The position numbers and the translations under genes are program-made. Positions 17,383-25,393 of a stretch of DNA of 64,000 bases are shown in pieces. The notes beneath the pieces are model-generated. The model made no database searches, was not told the origin of the DNA, and saw only the letters and a list, made by a program, of their open reading frames with translations. Within the stretch, counting starts at the first letter, position 1, and the number at the start of each line of letters is the position of its first letter. The DNA comes from Ignavibacteriales bacterium. Lineage in GTDB: Bacteria > Bacteroidota > Ignavibacteria > Ignavibacteriales > Ignavibacteriaceae. Where the stretch lies: assembly GCA_003538625.1 (NCBI GenBank), contig DPRR01000005.1, positions 115,514 to 179,513 on the forward strand. Direction: 5' to 3'.

Positions 17383-19511
17383 CTTGATAGCTGCCTTATT
17401 TCAATGTTACCGGAATTAATGTCTGTAAATATCAGATGATAATTTCTTTGATCTAATTTTTGGATCGTGTAATTGGTCAATTCAATATTTTTAAATTTAT
17501 CTGTAATCAATATGCGATCATCTGTATTTGAAGTTGCAAATTCTGTTAGTGCTTTTAATTTTGAATTGTATATAAAAACCGAATTAGTTTTTCCAAAAAA
17601 TAATTGATTTTTATCGGTTATCCTAAATTCATTATTATAGTTTTTTGCTGAATAAATTTTTGGTTCATTGCTGCCGGCAACAAGAAATATTTCATCTTTA
17701 TTTGATAATAATGAGCAATATTTAAATTTTCCCTTTTCTAGAGAATGATTTGAATTTGAGGCGATTAATTGGATGTTACTGTTAAATTTTAGCTTATTTA
17801 AGAATTTTCTATCCTTACTGCTAAAATCAAGAAAAATTAATTTGATTAAATTGTTGGCGTTCTGCCAGTAACCAATGGTCAGGTCATCAGCAAAAAACAA
17901 AAAAGGAAATTCCCAATTAGAACTTAAATCATTGTAAAGTTTTTTATTGTAGTTAATTTCAGTTTTGGTAATTACCTGTAGATTAAGCAACCTGTTTGTT
18001 GAATAAAGAATAAATAACTCAGCATCTCCTTTTGAATCGGGTTTGATAATCAGATCTTTAATCGGTCCCTCTGCATAATGAAATCTTCTGCTGAAAGTAA
18101 ATTTTTCAAAATCGATTTCTAAAGATTCTATTATTTTTTTTTCGTTGCTGTAAAGAAAAAAAGTCTTTCTCGAATTAGAATTATCAAACACAAACATTTT
18201 TTCGTGATCATCATAAAGATCAACTGAAAAGAGTCTTTCCGGAATCCCTGCTGAATTCCTTAGTATAAATTTCAGCTTTTTGTCGAACTCATCTGTGAAT
18301 GCAAAGTCTGCAATTCCATTATTAATGTGATCGAAGGATTTAATTATATCCGGATTAATTCCAACTGCAAGCTGCTGATCATCAGACATAGAATTGACTT
18401 TTGAGAGTATGCTAATTTCGCCAAGTTCATTAAGAAATGCTGATCCATAAACAAACTTGCTGAAAAAAGGAATTAAGTCAACTATTCCCTTTTTTTGCTT
18501 TTGCAAAAATTCAGAGTAAAATAAATTGAAATCCTTTGCAAAAATTGTTGATATTATTCCTTCTTCTATACTAAGACAATTAAAATCAAAAAAACCATCA
18601 CGGTTAAAATCACCAATAATAAATTTATCAACGGGATAAGATGTTCCTATAAAGATTGTTTTATCGAATGAGGCTAGAGCATCACCAAAGTAAATTTTAA
18701 TTCCGGATTTAGTACTAACAATTATATCAGTGTAGTGATCGTAATTAATATCAAAAACGCGCAATGAAAGAACATCATCATTTACATTTATTTGTTTTAA
18801 TTCTTTAAAGTCATCACGTGAATTATTATAAAAAATATGGAGTTTATTTTCAATCGTACTTATTGCTGCGATATCTTCAAATCCATCGGAGTTAACATCT
18901 ATAAACTGGGCATTCTGAAAAATGCTATTTATAGCTGCCTTTTTTTCAATTAACTGATTATTCTTTAAAGATATAATTGATAGTCCATCGAATGAATTAC
19001 CTGATATTAAAAAAGATTGTTCGCCATTAGTATAGTTTTTTGCAATGCTGATGTTTTCCGGATAAGAATTAAATTTTATTTTAGAAACTAACGATACATT
19101 ACCCGAAGTATTGAATTTGTAAATTCCAAAGTTTCTGCTTTTTCTTGATGTAAAAGCAAAAGATTCAATCATGTTATTAGCATAAATTATTGGTTCAATC
19201 GAAGAGATTTCGGTCGGTAGTGTAATTTTATTCTTTAAAATAAATTTTAATCCGCTTTTGCCGTCAAAAAGTTCTGCAACCTTTTGTTGCGGATTATAGA
19301 TAAGTATATCAGAATGCTCATTCTGATCATAATTAAGACTAAAGATTTTTGTAAAGCCGGAATCAACAGCAAATGAATTTAGTTTACAAAATCCTTTAAA
19401 TGGAATTTGGGGAAAAATTATTTCTGAGAGCAGAACAAAGAGTAAAAGTGTTTTAAATTTACTTTTTCCTGTCTTTAAGGCGGTTCTCTCTTCTAATGAG
19501 AGCTTCATCAT
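17379..19511 (-). CDS. Exported FG-GAP/VCBS-repeat protein
   Basis: The 710-residue protein has a hydrophobic export segment at about residues 18-35, after a long charged start. Several repeats contain calcium-binding-like loops of the D-x-N-x-D-G type: DVNSDGFEDI, DINYDHYTDI and DFNRDGFFDF. These mark FG-GAP/VCBS beta-propeller blades. The frame overlaps the end of the thioesterase gene by 53 bases, so the true start may lie later, but no good ATG follows before the export segment. No T9SS tail is evident. It is coupled to the metalloprotease by an ATGA overlap; the two may work together at the surface (inference). Confidence 0.7.
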   Translation of the reverse strand: MMKLSLEERTALKTGKSKFKTLLLFVLLSEIIFPQIPFKGFCKLNSFAVDSGFTKIFSLNYDQNEHSDILIYNPQQKVAELFDGKSGLKFILKNKITLPTEISSIEPIIYANNMIESFAFTSRKSRNFGIYKFNTSGNVSLVSKIKFNSYPENISIAKNYTNGEQSFLISGNSFDGLSIISLKNNQLIEKKAAINSIFQNAQFIDVNSDGFEDIAAISTIENKLHIFYNNSRDDFKELKQINVNDDVLSLRVFDINYDHYTDIIVSTKSGIKIYFGDALASFDKTIFIGTSYPVDKFIIGDFNRDGFFDFNCLSIEEGIISTIFAKDFNLFYSEFLQKQKKGIVDLIPFFSKFVYGSAFLNELGEISILSKVNSMSDDQQLAVGINPDIIKSFDHINNGIADFAFTDEFDKKLKFILRNSAGIPERLFSVDLYDDHEKMFVFDNSNSRKTFFLYSNEKKIIESLEIDFEKFTFSRRFHYAEGPIKDLIIKPDSKGDAELFILYSTNRLLNLQVITKTEINYNKKLYNDLSSNWEFPFLFFADDLTIGYWQNANNLIKLIFLDFSSKDRKFLNKLKFNSNIQLIASNSNHSLEKGKFKYCSLLSNKDEIFLVAGSNEPKIYSAKNYNNEFRITDKNQLFFGKTNSVFIYNSKLKALTEFATSNTDDRILITDKFKNIELTNYTIQKLDQRNYHLIFTDINSGNIEIRQLSR

Positions 19512-19929
19512 ATCTTCTTTTTTCGTCTTCTGTTTCAGGAATTGCTTTTATACCTTCAACCGGCTTACCATCATTATCTACACTAACATAGGTAAGATAA
19601 GCGGTGTTAGTGTGAATTTTTGTTCCTTCTCTAAAATTTTGTGCAAAAACTTTTACGCCAACTTCCATAGAAGTTTTGAATACCCTGTTTATGGAAGCAA
19701 TCAAAGTAACAGCATTGCCCAGCTTGATTGGATGATGAAAATCTACTCTATCCACAGAAGCTGTAACACAAATAGTTCTGTTATGTTTTGCAGCACTTAA
19801 TGCAGCACAAATGTCAATCCATTGCATCAACTGGCCGCCAAACAAATTACCTAACTGGTTAGTATGGTTTGGCAATACCAGCTCTGTCATAGTAATAATT
19901 GAATCGCTTATTTTTTTTGCCTGGGTCAT
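19459..19929 (-). CDS. Acyl-CoA thioesterase, YciA/BACH type hotdog protein
   Basis: The 156-residue protein has the hotdog-fold thioesterase motif 'NHTNQLGNLFGGQLMQWID' (residues 20-38) with the conserved Gly-Gly and the Asp of the active helix, and 'VDFHHPIKLGNAVTL' later. It hydrolyses acyl-CoA to free acid and CoA in the cytoplasm. Its ATG shares one base with the bamD stop (TAATG) and its tail overlaps the next gene by 53 bases. Confidence 0.85.
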   Translation of the reverse strand: MTQAKKISDSIITMTELVLPNHTNQLGNLFGGQLMQWIDICAALSAAKHNRTICVTASVDRVDFHHPIKLGNAVTLIASINRVFKTSMEVGVKVFAQNFREGTKIHTNTAYLTYVSVDNDGKPVEGIKAIPETEDEKRRYDEALIRRENRLKDRKK

Positions 19930-20687
19930 TACGGGTTAACTGAAAGCTTACTTTCTAAAGAACTCTTTATCTTTTCAACATCACCAGTATTTGGATGCTG
20001 AGGATACTTCTGAAGAAATTTTTGAGATTCAGCCAATGCTTCTGAATCACGTTTTTTTTCTACAAGTAAGTTTATTTTATTAAAAAGGGCTAAGGGGGCG
20101 TATTGTGTATCATGATAAATTTCCATTACGTTATCATAGTACTTTAGTGCGGCTAAAAAATAATCCATCTTATCATAAATGCGTGCTGCTTCATATTCTT
20201 TTCTTGCAAGTTTATCATTAAGCTCTTTAATTTTCGTTTCCGCATCAGCAACTTTTGGGTTTAATGGAAAGAAATCTATAAATACCTGAAATTCTTCAAC
20301 TGCTTTTTTAGTGTACTGCTGATCAAGAGTAAAATCCGGTGACAGCTCATAATAACAATCCGCTAACATATATTGTGCATCAGGAAGAAAATCACTTGAC
20401 GGCATCCCTTTAATAAGCTTACTGAATTGATAAGCCGCAAGAATATACTCTTCTCGTTTAAATCTTGTCATTGCAAGATAATATTGTGCATCATCAACAA
20501 TGCTGCTTCCCGGATATTGAAGAATAATTGCTTCAAATTCCTTAACGGCTTCTTCATAATCTTCTTGTTCATAAAGACTGATGCTGTACGCAAGTCTTTG
20601 TTCCGGAGTCATATCCGCAGTATCCTGCGTTGAAGAACATGCAAATAAAAATAACGTTACAAAAAGCAGAGCAAATATGTTTTTCAT
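19929..20687 (-). CDS. bamD: Outer membrane assembly lipoprotein BamD
   Basis: From the ATG at 20687 the product has 252 residues and begins with a lipoprotein signal ending LFLFAC-SST. An in-frame TTG at 20717 would add ten residues and spoil the signal, so the ATG was chosen. Five TPR-like repeats follow (for example YEQEDYEEAVKEFEAIILQYPGS), as in BamD/YfiO, which works with BamA to insert outer membrane beta-barrels. The stop overlaps the thioesterase start by one base. Confidence 0.82.
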   Translation of the reverse strand: MKNIFALLFVTLFLFACSSTQDTADMTPEQRLAYSISLYEQEDYEEAVKEFEAIILQYPGSSIVDDAQYYLAMTRFKREEYILAAYQFSKLIKGMPSSDFLPDAQYMLADCYYELSPDFTLDQQYTKKAVEEFQVFIDFFPLNPKVADAETKIKELNDKLARKEYEAARIYDKMDYFLAALKYYDNVMEIYHDTQYAPLALFNKINLLVEKKRDSEALAESQKFLQKYPQHPNTGDVEKIKSSLESKLSVNP

Positions 20688-20756
20688 CTTAAAGTATAAT
20701 GGTTTTTTAATGTACAATTATAACCAAATTAGGTAAGCCTTCAAAGGTATTTTCGA

Positions 20757-21383
20757 TTACTTAGACCTTACAGAAAAGAATAAAATTATGGTAACAGCGG
20801 CCGCGCCTATCGCCACTATTGGCTCTAATAGACTTGAAAAGAAAGGTTCGGGCGGCAGTTCTCCGCGGGTGAAAGGATAAGATCGGTTTTCTACCTTTTC
20901 CACATCTTCTATATTTATTGTGTCCTTATCTACAAGATTAAATGATTTGATAATCGAGTTGGATGAGATAAAATAATTTCCGCTTAATTGTAAAATTCTT
21001 TCTGTATAAAAACTTCCAAAAAATCCATCGCGTTCAGGTACTGAATATGAGACTAAAGTATTGTCAATCACAAAGCTTGCGGAAATAAAATCATTGGAAG
21101 ATTGATCTTCATTCATTAAATCTATTCCGCGTTTTAAAATTTTACCTCTAATTTGATTTGCAAATAATGAGTAGTCTGAACCAAGTGTAAGTTCCAGTTT
21201 TACTTTTTTTGCCGCACCAATATCATTTACAAATTTTGTGGATGCTGAATCAACCAGATTATAAAATTTATCCAGATTAGAAACAGGCTGAGAAAAAATC
21301 GATATCTGAAGAAGTGCCGCAAAAAATAAAAAGCGGAGAGATTTTGTTATCACTCCGCTTATATGAATTAAATTTTGTTTCAT
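20757..21383 (-). CDS. Hypothetical membrane-anchored protein
   Basis: I do not recognise this 208-residue protein. It has an N-terminal export segment (SLRFLFFAALLQISIFSQ), a soluble middle and a single C-terminal helix (PIVAIGAAAVTIILFF) ending VRSK, so it is probably an envelope protein anchored at its C-terminus. The start could be ATG 21383 or GTG 21353, which sits immediately before the export segment. A terminator-like hairpin overlaps the first codons (see that entry). bamD follows 70 bases downstream, so a link to envelope assembly is possible but only positional. Confidence 0.6.
   Translation of the reverse strand: MKQNLIHISGVITKSLRFLFFAALLQISIFSQPVSNLDKFYNLVDSASTKFVNDIGAAKKVKLELTLGSDYSLFANQIRGKILKRGIDLMNEDQSSNDFISASFVIDNTLVSYSVPERDGFFGSFYTERILQLSGNYFISSNSIIKSFNLVDKDTINIEDVEKVENRSYPFTRGELPPEPFFSSLLEPIVAIGAAAVTIILFFSVRSK
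21320..21362 (-). terminator. Terminator-like hairpin inside the start of the hypothetical gene
   Basis: On the minus strand AAGCGGAG, a 14-base loop and CTCCGCTT form a perfect eight-base stem followed by TTTATTTTTTG. It lies about 80 bases after the htpX stop, so it could end htpX, yet it also overlaps codons 8 to 22 of the frame starting at 21383. It may act as an attenuator for the bamD-side operon. Confidence 0.55.
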
Positions 21384-21438
21384 CTTAACTCAAATATTGT
21401 CAGAAAGAGTTTCTTTATCAAGTTGATTTTTACACCAG

Positions 21439-22281
21439 CTATCTTCTTCCTGCAGCAATTTCCTGAAGTTTTGCAATTCTCTGTTCAACCGGCGGATGAG
21501 TGGAAAAAAGTTTTCCCATTCCGCCAAACAAAGGATTTATAATAAACATATGAGCAGTTGAAGCATTTGTTGTTCTCATAGGTTGTACCTGGTTAACCCG
21601 GGATATTTTTTGTAAAGCAGAGGCAAGTGCTAATGGATTGCCGCTAATTTCTGCACCACCTGCATCCGCAGAAAACTCACGGGATCTTGAAATTGACATT
21701 TGCAAAAGCATGGCGATAATTGGGGAAAGAATTATTAAAACCAAACCGCCCAATCCGTTTCCCTCCCGATCACTTCCTCTTCCAAACATCGCAGCCCATC
21801 CAGCCATCTGTGCAATGAAAGAAATTGTTCCAACCAGAGTTGCAGCAATTGTACTGATTAAAATATCTCTGTGCTTAACGTGTGCAAGTTCGTGAGCCAT
21901 AACTCCAGCAAGTTCTTCATTATTCAGCCCTTGTAAAATTCCTGTAGTTGCAGCAACTGCAGCATTTTGTGGATTTCTACCGGTTGCAAAGGCATTCGGA
22001 GTTGGATCGTTAATTATATAAACTTTTGGCATTGGAAGATTTGCTTTCTGTGTAAGCTGCTCAATCATATCGTAAAATTTTGGTGATTGTTCTCTGGTAA
22101 TCGGTTGTGCTTTATACATGGCAAGAACAATTTTATCTGAGAACCAATAAGAACCAAAATTCATAATTAAAGAAAACACAAATGCTATTGTCATTCCCGA
22201 TTTACCACCAATTGTATATCCAACCAGCAGAAAGAGTGCCATCATTGCAGACATTAGAAATACTGTTTTAAGTCCATTCAT
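21439..22281 (-). CDS. htpX: Membrane zinc protease HtpX (M48B)
   Basis: Two N-terminal membrane helices are followed by the zinc motif HELAHVKHRD (first His about residue 130 from the ATG at 22281), two more helices, and SREFSADAGGAE, which brings the third ligand Glu. The frame is open to a TTG at 22314, but the ATG at 22281 gives the usual HtpX beginning (MNGLKTVFLM) and 280 residues; a GGAG lies 12 bases before it. HtpX degrades misfolded membrane proteins, complementing FtsH. The gene faces away from porV. Confidence 0.92.
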   Translation of the reverse strand: MNGLKTVFLMSAMMALFLLVGYTIGGKSGMTIAFVFSLIMNFGSYWFSDKIVLAMYKAQPITREQSPKFYDMIEQLTQKANLPMPKVYIINDPTPNAFATGRNPQNAAVAATTGILQGLNNEELAGVMAHELAHVKHRDILISTIAATLVGTISFIAQMAGWAAMFGRGSDREGNGLGGLVLIILSPIIAMLLQMSISRSREFSADAGGAEISGNPLALASALQKISRVNQVQPMRTTNASTAHMFIINPLFGGMGKLFSTHPPVEQRIAKLQEIAAGRR

Positions 22282-22541
22282 TTTATATCTATTCTCCGTT
22301 TTTTTACGATTCAAAGTTATATTCTTAAAATTGATGAATCAAGTTAAACCGGATTCACTAAATTTAGATGCGATTTTAATAACTTTGGTTTCATTAAAGA
22401 TCATTGAACCAACAAATGTATTGAGAAATCAGATCACTGGTTATTTGAATTTTTATTTTTGATTTTTGAATTGTGATACCAATTTCCCCTTGCCTTTATT
22501 TTATGATATACTTAAATAGCTAAGGAAATTTAGGAGAATTA

Positions 22542-23474
22542 ATGAACAAGGTCATCTTTCTGTCTCTTACCTTAATAATTTTTTGCAGCAGCACTTTTAG
22601 TCAAAACACTTTTGATTTTCTTCGGCTTGACGGCAGTGCCCGTGCAGGTGCTCTTGGCGGAAGTTTTGTTTCCAACAATGATGACGCAGATGTGATTTTT
22701 TACAATCCTGCAGGCATGGATTTGCTTGACGGCAATCCCGCTTCGTTTTCTTTTGTAAAACATTTAATGGATATAAATCTTGCAAGTCTTTCCTATTCAA
22801 CCGAATTTGAAAACATTGGAAGATTTGGTGCTGCAATAAAATATATAAACTACGGCAATTTTGAGGGAGCAGATGAATTTGGAACAAAAACCACTGAGTT
22901 TAGCGCCGGTGAGTTTGCATTCGTACTTGGTTATGCAAACCAGCTTGATGATGACTTTTATTATGGTGCAAATGTAAAATTTATTTATTCAGGAATTGAA
23001 ACCCGATCTTCTACTGCGATGGCAGTAGATTTAGGATTGCATTACGCTATTCCTGATAAAAACTGGAATTTTGGATTTGCAGTTTTAAATCTTGGCGGAC
23101 AACTTACAAAATATTACAACACAACCGAGGATTTGCCGCTTGATGTTGTTGTTGGATTATCAAAGAAATTAGAAAATCTTCCTCTTCGCCTCTCAGTAGA
23201 TTTCCATAAACTTAATCAGAAGCGTGATGATTTTGTTCAGCGCTTTAAAGCTTTTACTGTTGGTGCTGAATTTACTTTAAGTAAAGTAATGAAATTAAGA
23301 TTAGGTTATGATAATGAACGAAGATCAGAATTTAAGATTGGTACAACAGCAGGTATAGCAGGTTTTAACGCAGGATTGGGAATTAAAGTTTCTGATTATC
23401 AGTTCGATTATGCCTACTCATCTCTTGGTTCTGTTGGTGGATTACACAGAGTTGGCGTTTCCACTTCACTTTAA
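22542..23474 (+). CDS. PorV/PorQ family outer membrane beta-barrel protein
   Basis: The 310-residue protein has a signal peptide ending FCSSTFSQ and the family N-terminal block 'FLRLDGSARAGALGGSF ... DADVIFYNPAGM', followed by alternating amphipathic strands ending in an aromatic-rich terminal strand. PorV-type barrels (also called UPF0164) are parts of, or shuttle proteins for, the type IX secretion system, which fits the T9SS-tailed protein at 15691. A good AGGAG site precedes the ATG. A paralogue role cannot be excluded because these genomes often carry several. Confidence 0.8.
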   Translation: MNKVIFLSLTLIIFCSSTFSQNTFDFLRLDGSARAGALGGSFVSNNDDADVIFYNPAGMDLLDGNPASFSFVKHLMDINLASLSYSTEFENIGRFGAAIKYINYGNFEGADEFGTKTTEFSAGEFAFVLGYANQLDDDFYYGANVKFIYSGIETRSSTAMAVDLGLHYAIPDKNWNFGFAVLNLGGQLTKYYNTTEDLPLDVVVGLSKKLENLPLRLSVDFHKLNQKRDDFVQRFKAFTVGAEFTLSKVMKLRLGYDNERRSEFKIGTTAGIAGFNAGLGIKVSDYQFDYAYSSLGSVGGLHRVGVSTSL

Positions 23475-23483
23475 TTTTCTTTA

Positions 23484-23540
23484 GTTATTGCGAGCGAAGT
23501 GAAGCAAGCTATTAGATCACTTCGCTACGCTCGTGATGAC
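23484..23540 (+). repeat. Palindromic element between convergent genes
   Basis: The left end GTTATTGCGAGCGAAGTG and the right end CTTCGCTACGCTCGTGATGAC are imperfect inverted repeats. The element fills the gap between the porV-like gene and the convergent TPR gene and touches the latter's stop codon. Related ends occur at 30047-30116, 31130-31169 and 40335-40439. Confidence 0.8.
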
Positions 23541-24682
23541 TACCGTAAACCTTTCAAATTCTTCAAACTATTTTCTGCAATGGAATGAGAATTTCCATAA
23601 TCCCTAATATCTAATAATTTTTCATAAAGCCTTATGGCTTCATCTTTTTTACTTAGGGCTTCTGCCATTTGTGCTAAATATAAATAAGCATTTACCTGAA
23701 AACCTGATTCCTCTCCTTCTTCATCAATTTTTTTTGAGTCTGTAATACATCTTTCAAAATAAATTTTTGCTGAATCCAGCTGACCATTATTTTTAAGATT
23801 ATATCCAATGTAATAAGATGATTCACGAAGCGAGGCAGGTGTATTGTACCCGGGATATTTTTTCCCCGCCTTGGAAAGTACATCATTAAAAATTGAATCA
23901 GCAAGTGTAATATCGCCTCTTCTTATTGCAATTCTTCCGCGCCATTTTTCAAACACAGGATTGTCCGGAAAATCATCGTTTAATAATTTTGCATACTCAT
24001 CAGCCATAGAAGCATTATTTTCATAGCGATAGTAAAGAGTCATCAAAAAATATCGGGCTTCATACTTTGCAAATTTACCGTTGAAAGCGGTGTTTTTTAA
24101 TTGTTGAATTCCTTTCTGTTTATCTCCTGATGGGAAAAAAATCATAAGCGGTTTTATTAAAGGATTTTCATTCGGTATTACTTCAGCGTAGTAATTATAA
24201 ATTCCAAAACCAAGCTGTACATCCATATTATTCGGATCAAGGGAAGCAGCGTGCTCTACAATTGGAAGTGCTTCGCGCCCATCATCAGCGGCTTTTAGCC
24301 AGCTTTCTCTAAATGCTCTTAACCTTCCACGGAATCCTATTGATCCGCCTTTAAAGAAAAGCGCATCAACATCTTTAGGATTTTTATCCAGAATTTGATC
24401 GCATTGATAAATTACATCTTCGATCTTCTGAAAAAATATTTCATCATAAGTTTCGTTATCCGGATCAAGAAGGATTTTCCACCAATCAATCATTGCTATA
24501 AAAAATCTTCCGGCAGGTTGTTGGGGATAATCAGCCATCAAAGAACGGAATGTTTTTTCTGCATCCGTAAACTTTATGTTATAGATTTGTTTGATTCCTT
24601 CATTTACGCGGGAATCAAAATCGGTGTTTTGAGAAAATAACTGAATTGAAAAAATTAAAATAACTAATATTGTTTTGAACAT
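23540..24682 (-). CDS. Exported TPR protein
   Basis: The 380-residue protein has a signal peptide (MFKTILVILIFSIQLFSQ) and several tetratricopeptide repeats, for example 'DAEKTFRSLMADYPQQPAGRFFIAM' and 'YLYLAQMAEALSKKDEAIRLYEKLLDI', cut here only as short marks of the pattern. TPR superhelices bind partner proteins; no catalytic motif is seen. It is probably periplasmic and its partner is unknown. It lies between a palindromic element and the toxin gene and is not obviously part of an operon with either. Confidence 0.7.
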   Translation of the reverse strand: MFKTILVILIFSIQLFSQNTDFDSRVNEGIKQIYNIKFTDAEKTFRSLMADYPQQPAGRFFIAMIDWWKILLDPDNETYDEIFFQKIEDVIYQCDQILDKNPKDVDALFFKGGSIGFRGRLRAFRESWLKAADDGREALPIVEHAASLDPNNMDVQLGFGIYNYYAEVIPNENPLIKPLMIFFPSGDKQKGIQQLKNTAFNGKFAKYEARYFLMTLYYRYENNASMADEYAKLLNDDFPDNPVFEKWRGRIAIRRGDITLADSIFNDVLSKAGKKYPGYNTPASLRESSYYIGYNLKNNGQLDSAKIYFERCITDSKKIDEEGEESGFQVNAYLYLAQMAEALSKKDEAIRLYEKLLDIRDYGNSHSIAENSLKNLKGLR

Positions 24683-24692
24683 TTTTTTGATT

Positions 24693-24986
24693 TTACTTTA
24701 TATCTGTTTTTGGCAAAAGTTGTTTAAAGTTTCTAATGGTTATGATTGAGATTTTATTTGGTTCGATTTTATAAATAATTCTGTATTCACTTACAAAGAC
24801 TTCTCGAATTTCATCCCGATTTATTTCTGGGACTTTCCTTCCTCTTTCTGGAAATCGGGATAAAGATTCTATTCTCTCAAAAACACTGTTGATCAAATTT
24901 TTAGCAGCAACAGGATCTTTGTCGAATATAAATTCATAAATGTTTTCTAATCTCTCGTAAGAAAGAGGCGACCAAACTATTTTCAC
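24693..24986 (-). CDS. RelE/ParE superfamily toxin
   Basis: The 97-residue protein has the ParE/RelE pattern: 'WSPLSYERLENIYEFI', 'DPVAAKNLINSVFERIE', 'LSRFPERGRKVPEI' and a C-terminal 'EYRIIYKI ... IITIRNFKQLL'. The motif order fits ParE-type gyrase inhibitors or RelE-type mRNA interferases; the sequence alone does not decide. It starts with GTG, and GTGA overlaps the antitoxin stop by four bases, a tight toxin-antitoxin arrangement. Confidence 0.87.
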   Translation of the reverse strand: MKIVWSPLSYERLENIYEFIFDKDPVAAKNLINSVFERIESLSRFPERGRKVPEINRDEIREVFVSEYRIIYKIEPNKISIITIRNFKQLLPKTDIK

Positions 24987-25264
24987 TTAGTAATCCGCTT
25001 TAAAAATCTCTTTTTTACTTTTGAATGAGTTAAGCCAAATCCATCGCTTATCTGCTTTTCTGCAAGCTTTACATCTTCAAGAATTTCAATCTTCTCTATC
25101 AGGCTATCATATTCTGAGACGCCAAGAAGTATTGCGGCACTCTTACCATTTTGAGTAATTACAAGTGGACGTTTACTCTTATTTACTTTTTCAAGATAGA
25201 ATGCCACTTTTGAACGAAATTCTGAAAGTGGTTGTATATCTTCTTGTAATTGAATTCTTTGCAT
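24983..25264 (-). CDS. Phd/YefM family antitoxin
   Basis: The 93-residue protein has the Phd/YefM N-terminal DNA-binding pattern 'PLSEFRSKVAFYLEKVNKSKRPLVITQNGKSAAILL' (given as a pattern; residues about 13-48), followed by a charged C-terminal half that would wrap the toxin. It neutralises the ParE/RelE-type toxin encoded by the overlapping downstream gene and probably represses its own promoter through the inverted repeat at 25279-25306. Confidence 0.87.
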   Translation of the reverse strand: MQRIQLQEDIQPLSEFRSKVAFYLEKVNKSKRPLVITQNGKSAAILLGVSEYDSLIEKIEILEDVKLAEKQISDGFGLTHSKVKKRFLKRITK

Positions 25265-25278
25265 TATTTTACCTTTAA

Positions 25279-25306
25279 AATATTGTGCGCTTAAACGTAC
25301 AATATT
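25279..25306. promoter_or_regulatory. Inverted-repeat operator of the toxin-antitoxin operon
   Basis: Eleven-base arms AATATTGTGCG and CGTACAATATT, with one mismatch and a six-base spacer, lie 15 bases upstream of the antitoxin ATG. Phd/YefM antitoxins bind such palindromes to repress their own operon, so this is the likely operator. The assignment is by position and symmetry. Confidence 0.65.
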
Positions 25307-25314
25307 TTGTGCAA

Positions 25315-25343
25315 ATAAAAAAGGCGATTTTCTCGAATCGCCT
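25315..25343 (-). terminator. Terminator downstream of glyS
   Basis: A perfect eight-base stem AGGCGATT/AATCGCCT with a six-base loop is followed on the minus strand by six T and ATTTG. It ends transcription from glyS before the toxin-antitoxin promoter. Confidence 0.8.
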
Positions 25344-25353
25344 AAAAGTGTTA

Positions 25354-25388
25354 CCCCTCTTCCCTTAGGGAAGAGGTTGGGAGTTGGG
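25354..25388 (+). repeat. Short C/G-rich palindromic repeat (CCTCTTCCC type)
   Basis: A perfect nine-base stem CCTCTTCCC/GGGAAGAGG with a three-base loop is followed by GGTTGGGAGTTGGG-like sequence. Similar units lie at 30978-31068 and 51312-51341. It sits between the glyS stop and its terminator. Confidence 0.7.
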
Positions 25389-25393
25389 CTTCT

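Noticed and set aside
20688..20717. TTG start for bamD
   Set aside because: It would add ten residues before a normal lipoprotein signal; the ATG at 20687 gives the expected signal peptide.
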